Below are positions 35,116 through 43,338 of a stretch of 64,000 nt of DNA, one piece after another; position 1 is the first letter of the stretch, and every line of letters starts with the position of its first letter. Where the stretch lies: NCBI GenBank assembly GCA_019120275.1, contig DWVL01000008.1, positions 20,490 through 84,489 on the forward strand, read 5' to 3'. A program made the position numbers and the translations under genes. Origin of the DNA: Candidatus Mediterraneibacter excrementavium. Lineage in GTDB: Bacteria; Bacillota; Clostridia; Lachnospirales; Lachnospiraceae. Below the pieces are notes generated by a model. The model saw only the letters and a program-made list of their open reading frames with translations. It was not told the DNA's origin and ran no database searches.

Positions 35116-35158
35116 TTAGCACTCAAGGCTTGACAGTGCTAACAACATTTGCTATATT
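35116..35158 (+). promoter_or_regulatory. CIRCE element and promoter of clpB
   Basis: TTAGCACTC (35116-35124), nine bases, then CAGTGCTAA (35134-35142): the HrcA-binding CIRCE sequence with one substitution (C for G). A TTGACA -35 (35130-35135), 17-base spacer and TATATT -10 (35153-35158) overlap it, so HrcA binding would block the promoter. HrcA itself is not in the window. Confidence 0.92.
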
Positions 35159-35207
35159 TCCAATAGAACACGAAAACAATAGTGTCTGCCTGAAGGAGGG
35201 AAGTACT

Positions 35208-37811
35208 ATGAATATTAATAAATTTACACAGAATTCACTGCAGGCTGTGCAGAACTGTGAGAAGATTGCCGCGGACAACGGCAATCAGGAACTGGCGCAG
35301 GAGCATCTGCTCTACGCGCTGCTCACGCAGGACGACAGCCTGATCTTAAAACTGCTTGAGAAAATGAGCATCCAGGGCCAGCTCTTCATCAACCGGGTGG
35401 AGCAGCAGATCGGGAAGCGGCCGAAAGTCCAGGGCGGCCAGGCTTATGTGGGCCAGGATCTTAACAATGTCCTCATCCACGCAGAGGATGAGGCGAAACA
35501 GATGGGGGACGAATATGTATCCGTGGAGCATCTGTTCCTTGCCCTGTTAAAATATGCAAGTAAAGATATGAAACAGCTCTTCCGGGAGTTCGGCATCAGC
35601 CGCGAGGGATTCCTGCACGCGCTTTCGACGGTGCGCGGGAACCAGCGGGTGACCAGCGACAATCCGGAAGCGACTTACGATACGCTGAATAAATACGGAC
35701 AGGACCTGGTGGAGCGCGCCAGGGATCAGAAGCTCGATCCGGTCATCGGCCGTGACGAGGAGATCCGCAATGTGATCCGCATCCTTTCCCGGAAGACAAA
35801 GAACAACCCGGTCCTCATCGGCGAACCGGGCGTCGGCAAGACCGCAGTGGTGGAAGGACTGGCGCAGCGGATCGTCAGCGGCGACGTGCCGGAGGGCCTG
35901 AAAGAGAAGACCATCTTCTCCCTTGACATGGGCGCGCTGGTGGCCGGCGCGAAGTACCGGGGCGAGTTCGAGGAACGTCTGAAAGCGGTCCTGGAGGAAG
36001 TGAAGAACAGTGACGGCAGGATCATCCTGTTCATCGATGAGCTCCATACCATCGTGGGCGCAGGCAAGACGGACGGCGCCATGGACGCCGGAAATATGCT
36101 CAAGCCCATGCTGGCAAGAGGTGAACTGCACTGTATCGGCGCCACGACGCTGGATGAATACCGGCAGTACATCGAGAAAGATGCGGCGCTGGAACGCCGT
36201 TTCCAGCCGGTCATGGTAGACGAGCCGACGGTGGAGGACGCCATCTCCATCCTGCGTGGCCTGAAGGAGCGCTATGAAGTGTTTCACGGGGTGAAGATCA
36301 CAGACAGCGCGCTGGTGGCGGCGGCTACCCTGTCCAACCGGTACATTTCCGACCGGTTCCTGCCGGACAAGGCCATCGACCTGGTGGATGAGGCGTGCGC
36401 CCTGATCAAGACGGAGCTGGATTCCATGCCGACGGAGCTTGACGAGCTGCGGCGCAAAGTCATGCAGCTGGAGATCGAGGAGTCGGCGCTGAAGAAGGAA
36501 GAAGACCGGCTGAGCAAAGAGCGTCTGGAGCATCTGCAGGAAGAACTGGCGGACTTGAAAGAGCAGTATGCCAACAAGAAAGTCCAGTGGGAAAATGAGA
36601 AGAAATCCGTAGAACGGGTTCAGAAGATCCGTGAGGAGATCGAGCAGGTCAATAAAGAGATCCAGAAAGCCCAGCGGGAGTACGATCTGAACCGGGCGGC
36701 GGAACTGCAGTACGGCAGGCTGCCGCAGCTGCAGAAACAGCTGGAAGAAGAGGAAGAGCAGGTGAAGGCGAAAGATCTGTCCCTTGTCCACGAGGCGGTG
36801 ACAGACGAAGAGATCGCGCGCATCGTATCCAGATGGACGGGTATCCCTGTGGCGAAACTGAATGAAAGCGAACGCAACAAGACCCTGCATCTGGCGGACG
36901 AACTCCACAAGCGGGTGGTCGGCCAGGATGAGGGCGTGGAGCTTGTGACCGAAGCCATCATCCGTTCCAAAGCCGGGATCAAGGATCCCAGCAAGCCCAT
37001 CGGATCCTTCCTGTTCCTCGGACCTACCGGCGTGGGCAAGACGGAGCTTGCGAAGGCGCTGGCCCAGAGCCTGTTTGACGATGAGAACAACATGGTCCGT
37101 ATCGATATGAGCGAGTATATGGAGAAATATTCCGTCTCCCGTCTGATCGGAGCGCCTCCGGGATATGTAGGTTACGATGAGGGCGGACAGCTGACCGAGG
37201 CGGTGCGGAGAAAACCGTACTCCGTAGTCCTTTTCGACGAGGTGGAGAAAGCCCATCCGGATGTGTTCAATGTCCTGCTGCAGGTGCTGGACGACGGACG
37301 GATCACCGATTCTCAGGGCAGAACCGTGGACTTTAAGAATACGATCCTGATCATGACGTCCAATATCGGCGCGGGATACCTGCTGGAAGGCATCCACGAC
37401 GACGGGTCCATCGATGCGCACAGCCAGGAGATGGTGATGAACGATCTGAAGGCGCACTTCAGGCCGGAATTCCTGAACCGTCTGGACGAGATCATTATGT
37501 TTAAACCGCTGACGAAGGAGAACATCCGGTCCATCATCGATCTGCTGATCGCGGACGTGAACCGCCGGCTCTCGGAGCGGGAGCTTACGGTTGAACTGAC
37601 AGAGGCTGCCAAAGACTATGTCGTGGAAGGCGGGTATGATCCGATGTACGGCGCAAGGCCGCTGAAGCGGTATCTCCAGAAGAATGTGGAGACCCTTGCT
37701 GCACGGCTGATCCTTGCCGGCAATGTGGGCAGGGAGGATACGATCCTGATCGATGTGCAGGATGGCAAACTGACCGCGCGGGTGAAGGAAGGCCTGCGCC
37801 AGGCTGAATGA
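35208..37811 (+). CDS. clpB: ATP-dependent chaperone ClpB
   Basis: An 867-residue disaggregase that works with DnaK to rescue aggregated proteins after heat stress. It has the N-domain (residues 1-150), first AAA module with GEPGVGKT near 204, the middle coiled coil (about 400-520, rich in E, K, R and Q) that separates ClpB from ClpC or ClpA, and the second AAA module with GPTGVGKTE near 604. The open frame begins at 35097, but this would read through the promoter and CIRCE; AGGAGG at 35194-35199 fixes ATG 35208. Regulated by HrcA through the CIRCE element. Confidence 0.97.
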   Translation: MNINKFTQNSLQAVQNCEKIAADNGNQELAQEHLLYALLTQDDSLILKLLEKMSIQGQLFINRVEQQIGKRPKVQGGQAYVGQDLNNVLIHAEDEAKQMGDEYVSVEHLFLALLKYASKDMKQLFREFGISREGFLHALSTVRGNQRVTSDNPEATYDTLNKYGQDLVERARDQKLDPVIGRDEEIRNVIRILSRKTKNNPVLIGEPGVGKTAVVEGLAQRIVSGDVPEGLKEKTIFSLDMGALVAGAKYRGEFEERLKAVLEEVKNSDGRIILFIDELHTIVGAGKTDGAMDAGNMLKPMLARGELHCIGATTLDEYRQYIEKDAALERRFQPVMVDEPTVEDAISILRGLKERYEVFHGVKITDSALVAAATLSNRYISDRFLPDKAIDLVDEACALIKTELDSMPTELDELRRKVMQLEIEESALKKEEDRLSKERLEHLQEELADLKEQYANKKVQWENEKKSVERVQKIREEIEQVNKEIQKAQREYDLNRAAELQYGRLPQLQKQLEEEEEQVKAKDLSLVHEAVTDEEIARIVSRWTGIPVAKLNESERNKTLHLADELHKRVVGQDEGVELVTEAIIRSKAGIKDPSKPIGSFLFLGPTGVGKTELAKALAQSLFDDENNMVRIDMSEYMEKYSVSRLIGAPPGYVGYDEGGQLTEAVRRKPYSVVLFDEVEKAHPDVFNVLLQVLDDGRITDSQGRTVDFKNTILIMTSNIGAGYLLEGIHDDGSIDAHSQEMVMNDLKAHFRPEFLNRLDEIIMFKPLTKENIRSIIDLLIADVNRRLSERELTVELTEAAKDYVVEGGYDPMYGARPLKRYLQKNVETLAARLILAGNVGREDTILIDVQDGKLTARVKEGLRQAE

Positions 37812-37905
37812 TGAAAAAGCGATCTGTCCGGAATACAGACAGGTCATTGACGAATCCCCGGATCCATGTCATTATTGAGAGGACAGATGGAAAGGGGCGA
37901 TAGAG

Positions 37906-39159
37906 ATGACGCCGATCATCTTTCATATAGATGTAAATTCAGCTTACTTAAGCTGGACAGCAGTAGAACAACTGAAAAACGGAGCCGCAGTGGATCTGCG
38001 CGAGATACCGGCCATTATCGGCGGGGACCAGAAGTCCCGCCACGGCGTGGTGCTCGCCAAGTCCCCTGCGGCGAAACGGTATGGCATCCGCACGGGGGAA
38101 CCCGTTGCGAATGCCTTTCGTAAGTGCCCGAATCTTGTCATGTATCCGCCGGACCACCGGATGTACCGGGAAAAGAGCCGCCAGCTGATGGCGTATCTCC
38201 GGACATTTACGAAAGAGATCGAACAGGTCAGCGTGGATGAGTGCTATATGGATTTCACGGGGATCGCGGACCGGTACCGTTCGCCCGTAGAAGGAGCCGG
38301 GGAGATCAAAGACGGGATCAAAGCGCGTTTCGGATTCACCGTGAATATCGGCATATCCACGAACAAACTGCTGGCTAAGATGGCGTCGGATTTTGAGAAG
38401 CCGGACCGGATCCATACCCTGTATCCGGAGGAGATCCGGGAGAAAATGTGGCCCCTGCCCATCGGGGACCTCTATATGGCGGGCCGTTCCAGCGTGGAAG
38501 TACTGAAGAAGCTGGAGATCAATACGATCGGGGACCTGGCCAAGGCGGATCCGAAGCTCATCATGCTTCACCTGAAAAGCCACGGGAAACTGCTCTGGGA
38601 ATTTGCAAACGGCATCGGACGGGATGTGGTGCAGTCCGAGCCGGACGAGGCGAAAGGAGTCGGCAATTCGACGACGCTGAGCGAGGATGCGGCGACCGTG
38701 GAAGAAGTGCGACCGGTTTTTAAGAGGCTGGCGCAGAGCGTGGGGATGCGGCTTAAGAAAGCCGGGAAGAAAGCGGGCATGGTGAGCATGGAGATCAAGT
38801 ATTATGATTTCCGGACAGCTTCCCATCAGATGCAGCTGGCGAAACCGTCCAGCGAACCGGACGTCCTGTATGAGACGGCCTGCAGCCTGTTCCTTGAGAT
38901 CTGGACCGGGGAGCCGGTGCGCCTGCTCGGGATACGCACCTCCAAGCTGTCGGATGAAGACGCGCCGGAGCAGCTTTCCATATTTGACATTGAGATGCCC
39001 AAAGAGCCGGATGAGAAGCATAAACGCCTGAAAGAGGCGATGGACGAACTGAACAGGCGGTTCGGAGACGGGGCGGTCGTGAAGGCGAGCATGATGCCGA
39101 AAAAGCCGAAAGAAGAGAAATGCAGGAGGGGGAACGGTATTGAGAGAAAAGAACTATAA
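37906..39159 (+). CDS. dinB: DNA polymerase IV (DinB, Y family)
   Basis: A 417-residue translesion polymerase. The N-terminus IIFHIDVNSAYLSW holds the first catalytic Asp (YxDVNxxY/F-type steric region), the second site is SVDECYMDFTG near residue 106, and the helix-hairpin-helix and little-finger domains follow. A C-terminal LSIFDIEMP segment near residue 350 looks like the beta-clamp binding peptide (Q-L-S-I-F). It starts 94 bases after clpB and overlaps the next gene by 20 bases. No LexA-like box was recognised upstream. Confidence 0.95.
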   Translation: MTPIIFHIDVNSAYLSWTAVEQLKNGAAVDLREIPAIIGGDQKSRHGVVLAKSPAAKRYGIRTGEPVANAFRKCPNLVMYPPDHRMYREKSRQLMAYLRTFTKEIEQVSVDECYMDFTGIADRYRSPVEGAGEIKDGIKARFGFTVNIGISTNKLLAKMASDFEKPDRIHTLYPEEIREKMWPLPIGDLYMAGRSSVEVLKKLEINTIGDLAKADPKLIMLHLKSHGKLLWEFANGIGRDVVQSEPDEAKGVGNSTTLSEDAATVEEVRPVFKRLAQSVGMRLKKAGKKAGMVSMEIKYYDFRTASHQMQLAKPSSEPDVLYETACSLFLEIWTGEPVRLLGIRTSKLSDEDAPEQLSIFDIEMPKEPDEKHKRLKEAMDELNRRFGDGAVVKASMMPKKPKEEKCRRGNGIERKEL

Positions 39160-40153
39160 TCTGGAACTGGTGAGGATGATCTCTTTCATCTTTGTCATTG
39201 CGATCCACGTGACGAATTATTACTGCCGTGCCTGGGGGAAGATCCCGCAGGAGGAATATGTGTTTTCCCTGGCGGTCAATGTGGTGTCCAGGATGAGCGT
39301 TCCCTGCTTCCTGATGATCTCCGGGGCGCTGCTCCTGGGGCGGGATGAACCGGTGAAGAAGCATCTGCACCGGACCCTTCATTTCCTGACGGCGCTGATC
39401 GTGTGGGATGCGGTCTATTATCTGTGGAATACATATTATATGCGGTCGGAATTCGATCTCAAAGAGATCCTCTATGTGCCGGCGGAAGCGCATCTGTGGT
39501 ATCTGTACGCCATGGTTCCGATCTATCTGGCCATGCCCTTCCTGCAGATCCTCTGCCGGAACATGAATATCCGGATGGAACGGGTGTTTATGGTCATTAC
39601 ATCCGGCGCGGTGCTCTTTACGTGGCTTCTGCGGTTTATGGGCGCCAAGCCTTATTATGATCTGCCGATCATCGGGGACAAGGTGTATGTCTGGTATATG
39701 TTTGCCGGATATTACCTCATGAAATACCGGAGAAAATTCCGCATCCGGCAGCGCACGCTGGCGCTGATCTGTGTGCTGAGCATGGCGGTGACCTTCGGGG
39801 TGACCTGGGGCGCGACATCTGTAATGGATAAACACTGCGATACGCAGCTTGCGTACTCTACGCCTTTTGCGATCCTTGCGGCGTGCGCGTTCTTCCTGTT
39901 CATGATCCGGCTCGGGGACGGCAGGCTGCAGTTCTCCGAACGGACCCGGAAGATCATTGATGTATTCTGCGGCTGTTCGTTCGGCATTTATCTGATCCAT
40001 CCGATCTATCTTGATAATTATAAAAAGCATCTGGCTGCAGCGGATGTTTCTGCGTGGATCATCGTGCCGCTTCTGACGGCGGCGCTCGTTGTTGTGTCAT
40101 TCCTTTCGGTGTGGCTGCTCAGAAGAGTGAAGATCGGACGAAAGATCACCTGA
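39140..40153 (+). CDS. Acyltransferase family 3 membrane protein (OatA/WecH type)
   Basis: A 337-residue polytopic protein with about ten membrane helices and the family motif for the N-terminus NLELVRMISFIFVIAIHV, whose His residue is the typical catalytic-site position. Such proteins O-acetylate or succinylate cell-wall sugars, exopolysaccharide or antibiotics. The start is TTG at 39140, with GGAGGGGG upstream, inside the end of dinB; no ATG fits better. The stop overlaps the first of several AATCT repeats before dedA. The exact acceptor is unknown. Confidence 0.9.
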   Translation: MREKNYNLELVRMISFIFVIAIHVTNYYCRAWGKIPQEEYVFSLAVNVVSRMSVPCFLMISGALLLGRDEPVKKHLHRTLHFLTALIVWDAVYYLWNTYYMRSEFDLKEILYVPAEAHLWYLYAMVPIYLAMPFLQILCRNMNIRMERVFMVITSGAVLFTWLLRFMGAKPYYDLPIIGDKVYVWYMFAGYYLMKYRRKFRIRQRTLALICVLSMAVTFGVTWGATSVMDKHCDTQLAYSTPFAILAACAFFLFMIRLGDGRLQFSERTRKIIDVFCGCSFGIYLIHPIYLDNYKKHLAAADVSAWIIVPLLTAALVVVSFLSVWLLRRVKIGRKIT

Positions 40154-40185
40154 ATCTCTTAATCTTAAGAAAATCTTTTGAATCT
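40153..40185 (+). repeat. Four AATCT repeats upstream of dedA
   Basis: AATCT begins at 40153, 40161, 40172 and 40181, spacings of 8, 11 and 9. Direct repeats near one helical turn apart suit an OmpR-family response regulator, and such a regulator is encoded downstream. A weak promoter (TTGAAT 40178-40183, 17-base spacer, TAGATT 40201-40206) overlaps the last copy. Confidence 0.45.
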
Positions 40186-40190
40186 TATAT

Positions 40191-40247
40191 CAGCCTCCTT
40201 TAGATTTGCAGGTTATGCTGTGATCATGAAAGGAGGCTGTATTTTTT
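40191..40247 (+). promoter_or_regulatory. Hairpin containing the dedA ribosome site, followed by a T run
   Basis: CAGCCTCCTTT (40191-40201) pairs exactly with AAAGGAGGCTG (40229-40239), an 11-pair stem around a 27-base loop; TATTTTTT follows. The right arm contains the GGAGG used by dedA. It could act as a terminator for the preceding gene or as control of dedA translation. Confidence 0.6.
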
Positions 40248-40757
40248 ATGGATATTCATGAACTTACCCAATATTTTTTGCAATACGGCGCTTTTTTCAT
40301 CTATCTGATCGTACTCCTGGAGTATATGAACCTGCCCGGATTCCCGGCGGGGGTGATCATGCCGCTCTCCGGCATCTGGGCGGCGCAGGGGGAGATCAGT
40401 TTTCCGGTGGTCATGATCCTGACGGTGGCGGCCGGACTGACCGGAAGCTGGCTCCTCTATCTGCTGGGGCGGTTCGGGGGAAATAAGCTGCTCGGATTTT
40501 ATTTCCGGAAATTTCCGAAGCACCGGCCGGTGATCGAGGAGAAGATGGACTACCTGAGAGAAAAAGGATGCGCCGGTGTGTTTGTCAGCAAGCTGCTGCC
40601 GATGGTGCGCACCCTGATCTCCATTCCCGCAGGCATGGTGAAGATGGATTTTGTGCGGTATACCGTCAGTTCCGCGTGCGGGATATTCCTTTGGAATCTG
40701 GCTTTTGTCGGAGCCGGGTATTTCTTCGGAGACGCGGCGATCCGGTTTTTTACATGA
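40248..40757 (+). CDS. DedA-family membrane protein
   Basis: A 169-residue DedA (SNARE-associated/VTT) protein. LEYMNLPGFPAGVIMPLSGIWAAQGE near residue 25 and the conserved FVSKLLPMVRTLISIPAGMVKMD segment near 120 are diagnostic. Some DedA members are flippases for undecaprenyl phosphate or phosphatidylethanolamine. The placement before a lipid-type glycosyltransferase and an acyltransferase fits lipid or carrier-lipid handling. It lies 16 bases upstream of the next start. Confidence 0.93.
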   Translation: MDIHELTQYFLQYGAFFIYLIVLLEYMNLPGFPAGVIMPLSGIWAAQGEISFPVVMILTVAAGLTGSWLLYLLGRFGGNKLLGFYFRKFPKHRPVIEEKMDYLREKGCAGVFVSKLLPMVRTLISIPAGMVKMDFVRYTVSSACGIFLWNLAFVGAGYFFGDAAIRFFT

Positions 40758-40773
40758 TGAGGAGGGACAGGAC

Positions 40774-42063
40774 ATGAAGATCGCAATGCTTACAAATAAT
40801 TACAGACCGTTTGTCGGCGGCGTGCCGGTGTCGGTTGAACGGCAGGCGCAGGAACTGACCAGGCTGGGGCATCAGGTGACGGTGATCGCACCGATGTACG
40901 GGGATGATGAAGAGGAGCGGAGCCGGGTGCTGGAACAGGATGAACGGTCTCCGGAGCGGGTGGTCCGTTTCCGTACACAGAAAATGAAAATGCCAAACGG
41001 CATGGTGTATCCGTCATTCCGGCCGGAGGAAGTGTTTGGGATATTTGAGCGGGAAACGTTCGACTGCATCCACGTGCATCATCCGGTATTCGCAGGAATA
41101 TGGGCGCTCAGCCTGGGGAAGAAATATGATATCCCGGTCATATATACATACCATACCCGTTACGAGGACTACCTTCATTACATTCCGTTCTTCCGGGAGG
41201 AAGAGGAACGGCGGCATATCAGGAACAGATTTACAGACTGGGTAAAAGGATCCGTGATCCCGTCTTATATGAAATGGTTCTGCAGCCAGTGTGATCTTGT
41301 GGTCGCGCCGTCCGCCGGAATGCTGCAGGTGATCAGGCGGCAGGGCGTGTCCGTACCCGCTGCGGTCATGCCGACCGGACTGGACGCCTCTTTTTACCGG
41401 AGTGATGCCGGGCGGGCAGAGGAGATCCGGGAACAGTACGCAAAAGGAAGGAAACACCTTCTGGTCACGGTATCCAGACTGGAGCGGGAGAAGAATTACG
41501 GGTTCCTTCTCCGTGGGATTGCAGAGATCGGGAAGCGGCTGGGTGATGATTTCCATGTGCTGATCATCGGGGATGGCAGCCAGATGGGAGAACTGAAAGT
41601 GCGTGCATCGATCCTCGGGATACGCGATAAAGTGACTTTTATGGGAAATGTACCCAATGCGCAGGTGAAAGATTATCTTAATGCGGCGGATATCTTTCTC
41701 TTTGCCTCCCGGTCCGAGACGCAGGGGATCGTCCTGGCGGAAGCGCTTGCCGCCGGATGCCCTGTCGTGGCGGTGCATGCAACAGGCGCGGACGACGTGG
41801 TGAGGAACGGCGTAAATGGATTTCTTACAGCAGAGGATGAGTCCGTTTGGGCAGAGAAAGCGGCGGAGGCGCTGCGTCCAGAGAATCTCGGACGGATGCG
41901 GGAGGCGGCCAGGTCTGATGCGGATAATTACCGGGCATCCAGGCTTGCCATCTATGCGGAGATGCTCTACAATCAGTGTGTACTGCGGAAAGGGGAGAAC
42001 GGATATGAACGTTCGGAAGACCGGGGCGGGCATGTTGCAGCGGCTGTTCGCAAAGTATCTTGA
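40774..42063 (+). CDS. GT4-family glycosyltransferase, glycolipid-synthase type
   Basis: A 429-residue GT-B glycosyltransferase with the GT4 pattern: MKIAMLTNNYRPFVGGV at the N-terminus, the acceptor segment HVHHPVFAG, PTGLD, and the E-x7-E motif in RSETQGIVLAEAL near residue 320. It resembles monoglucosyl-diacylglycerol synthases that make membrane glycolipid. Start ATG 40774 has GGAGGG upstream; the longer frame from 40651 overlaps dedA and is not used. It overlaps the next gene by 59 bases. Confidence 0.88.
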   Translation: MKIAMLTNNYRPFVGGVPVSVERQAQELTRLGHQVTVIAPMYGDDEEERSRVLEQDERSPERVVRFRTQKMKMPNGMVYPSFRPEEVFGIFERETFDCIHVHHPVFAGIWALSLGKKYDIPVIYTYHTRYEDYLHYIPFFREEEERRHIRNRFTDWVKGSVIPSYMKWFCSQCDLVVAPSAGMLQVIRRQGVSVPAAVMPTGLDASFYRSDAGRAEEIREQYAKGRKHLLVTVSRLEREKNYGFLLRGIAEIGKRLGDDFHVLIIGDGSQMGELKVRASILGIRDKVTFMGNVPNAQVKDYLNAADIFLFASRSETQGIVLAEALAAGCPVVAVHATGADDVVRNGVNGFLTAEDESVWAEKAAEALRPENLGRMREAARSDADNYRASRLAIYAEMLYNQCVLRKGENGYERSEDRGGHVAAAVRKVS

Positions 42064-42592
42064 CCTTCTCAGGCGGACGGTGGCTGTCCGGTGGGATGAC
42101 GGCAACCGGTACGGCGACAGCCAGATCTACGGATTCTGGCATGAAGACAGTTTCTTTATGAATCTGGTGCTTGAGCGGCTGGCGGACAGGACGACGCCGG
42201 TGGATGTGATCGTGACCGCAGATGCGAGGGGTAATTATATTGAATATATGGTGCGGCAGTGCGGAGGGAACGCGCTGAGAGTACCGGATGGATACGGGGC
42301 GTTCACAGCGATTAAGAAGATCGTGAAGGACAGTTACGAGAAAACCCATTCCATTGCGGTGGCGCTGGACGGCCCGCTGGGACCGAGGCATGAACCGAAG
42401 AAGCTGGCGTTTTATCTGTCTGAACATGCGGAAGAAGATTTTGTGGGCATCACGGTTTCTTACTCCTCGTGCATCCGGCTCTGGTGCCGCTGGGACCGAT
42501 ACGTGATCCCGCTGCCGTGGAGCACGGTGGACGTGTCGGTGAGAAATTACGGAGTGGTCAGAAAGGACTGTATTCCGGAACTGCCCGCCTGA
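42005..42592 (+). CDS. DUF374-like lysophospholipid acyltransferase family protein
   Basis: A 195-residue protein with the DUF374 sense: YGFWHEDSFF early, a polar VIVTADARGNYIEYMVRQCGGN, and the ALDGPLGPRHEPKKLAFYLSE segment near residue 123, like the acceptor motif D-G-P-x-G-P-R. The shape is of a PlsC-related fold, though the typical H-x4-D box is represented only by HEDSFF. It starts at ATG 42005 with GGGGAG upstream, within the end of the glycosyltransferase gene, so the two are made together. Likely acylates a lipid product of that pathway. Confidence 0.72.
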   Translation: MNVRKTGAGMLQRLFAKYLDLLRRTVAVRWDDGNRYGDSQIYGFWHEDSFFMNLVLERLADRTTPVDVIVTADARGNYIEYMVRQCGGNALRVPDGYGAFTAIKKIVKDSYEKTHSIAVALDGPLGPRHEPKKLAFYLSEHAEEDFVGITVSYSSCIRLWCRWDRYVIPLPWSTVDVSVRNYGVVRKDCIPELPA

Positions 42593-42639
42593 CTTATTGC
42601 ACGCGGGAATAAATGAGAACGAGGGAGAAGACAGACATC

Positions 42640-43338
42640 ATGGAGACAAACAACATACTGATCGTAGAGGATGATAAGGAAATCCGCGAAGGCGTGCAGA
42701 TCTATCTGCAGAGCCAGGGATATAAGGTGTTCCAGGCGGTGGACGGAATTGAAGGACTGGAGGTCATTGAGAAGGAAGACATCCATCTGGCCATCGTAGA
42801 TATAATGATGCCCCGCATGGACGGCATCCGCATGACCATGAAGCTGAGGGAAAAGCACGACTTCCCGGTGATCATGCTCTCGGCCAAATCCGAGGAAGTG
42901 GATAAGATCACAGGCTTGAATATTGGGGCGGACGATTACGTGACGAAGCCCTTTACGCCCATGGAACTGATGGCGCGGGTCAATTCCCAGCTGCGGCGCT
43001 ACCGCAAGTTCCTGGAGAAGCTGGCGCCCCAGGAGAACGTCCATGTGATCGGCGGCTTGGAGATCAACGAGGATACGGTGGAAGTGACCATGGACGGGAA
43101 GCCGGTAAAACTGACGCCGATCGAGTATAAGATCCTGCTGCTCCTGGCAAAGAATCCGGGCCGGGTCTTCTCGTCCGAGGAGATCTACGAGCGGGTATGG
43201 CAGGAAAAAGCCATTAATACCGATACGATCATGGTCCATGTGAGAAATATCAGAGAGAAGATCGAGATCGATCCAAAGAATCCGAAATATTTAAAGGTGG
43301 TGTGGGGCGTTGGATACAAAATTGAAAAACAGCCATAA
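42640..43338 (+). CDS. OmpR-family response regulator
   Basis: A 232-residue response regulator with a receiver domain (Asp54 in IVDIMMPRMDG, lysine in YVTKPFTPMEL) and a C-terminal winged helix (LTPIEYKILLLLAKNPGRVFSSEEIYERVW and the wing VWGVGYKIEKQ). The start is probably ATG 42640, with GGGAG upstream; ATG 42613 is an alternative that adds nine residues. It overlaps the histidine kinase gene by 29 bases. Direct AATCT repeats before dedA are a possible target. Confidence 0.95.
   Translation: METNNILIVEDDKEIREGVQIYLQSQGYKVFQAVDGIEGLEVIEKEDIHLAIVDIMMPRMDGIRMTMKLREKHDFPVIMLSAKSEEVDKITGLNIGADDYVTKPFTPMELMARVNSQLRRYRKFLEKLAPQENVHVIGGLEINEDTVEVTMDGKPVKLTPIEYKILLLLAKNPGRVFSSEEIYERVWQEKAINTDTIMVHVRNIREKIEIDPKNPKYLKVVWGVGYKIEKQP

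Noticed and set aside
35097-35207. Upstream extension of the clpB reading frame (37 extra residues)
   Set aside because: It would translate through the CIRCE element, the promoter and the transcription start; a strong AGGAGG sits just before ATG 35208.
35547-37847. A 766-codon open frame on the minus strand opposite clpB
   Set aside because: A mirror of the clpB coding sequence with no ribosome site or recognisable domain.
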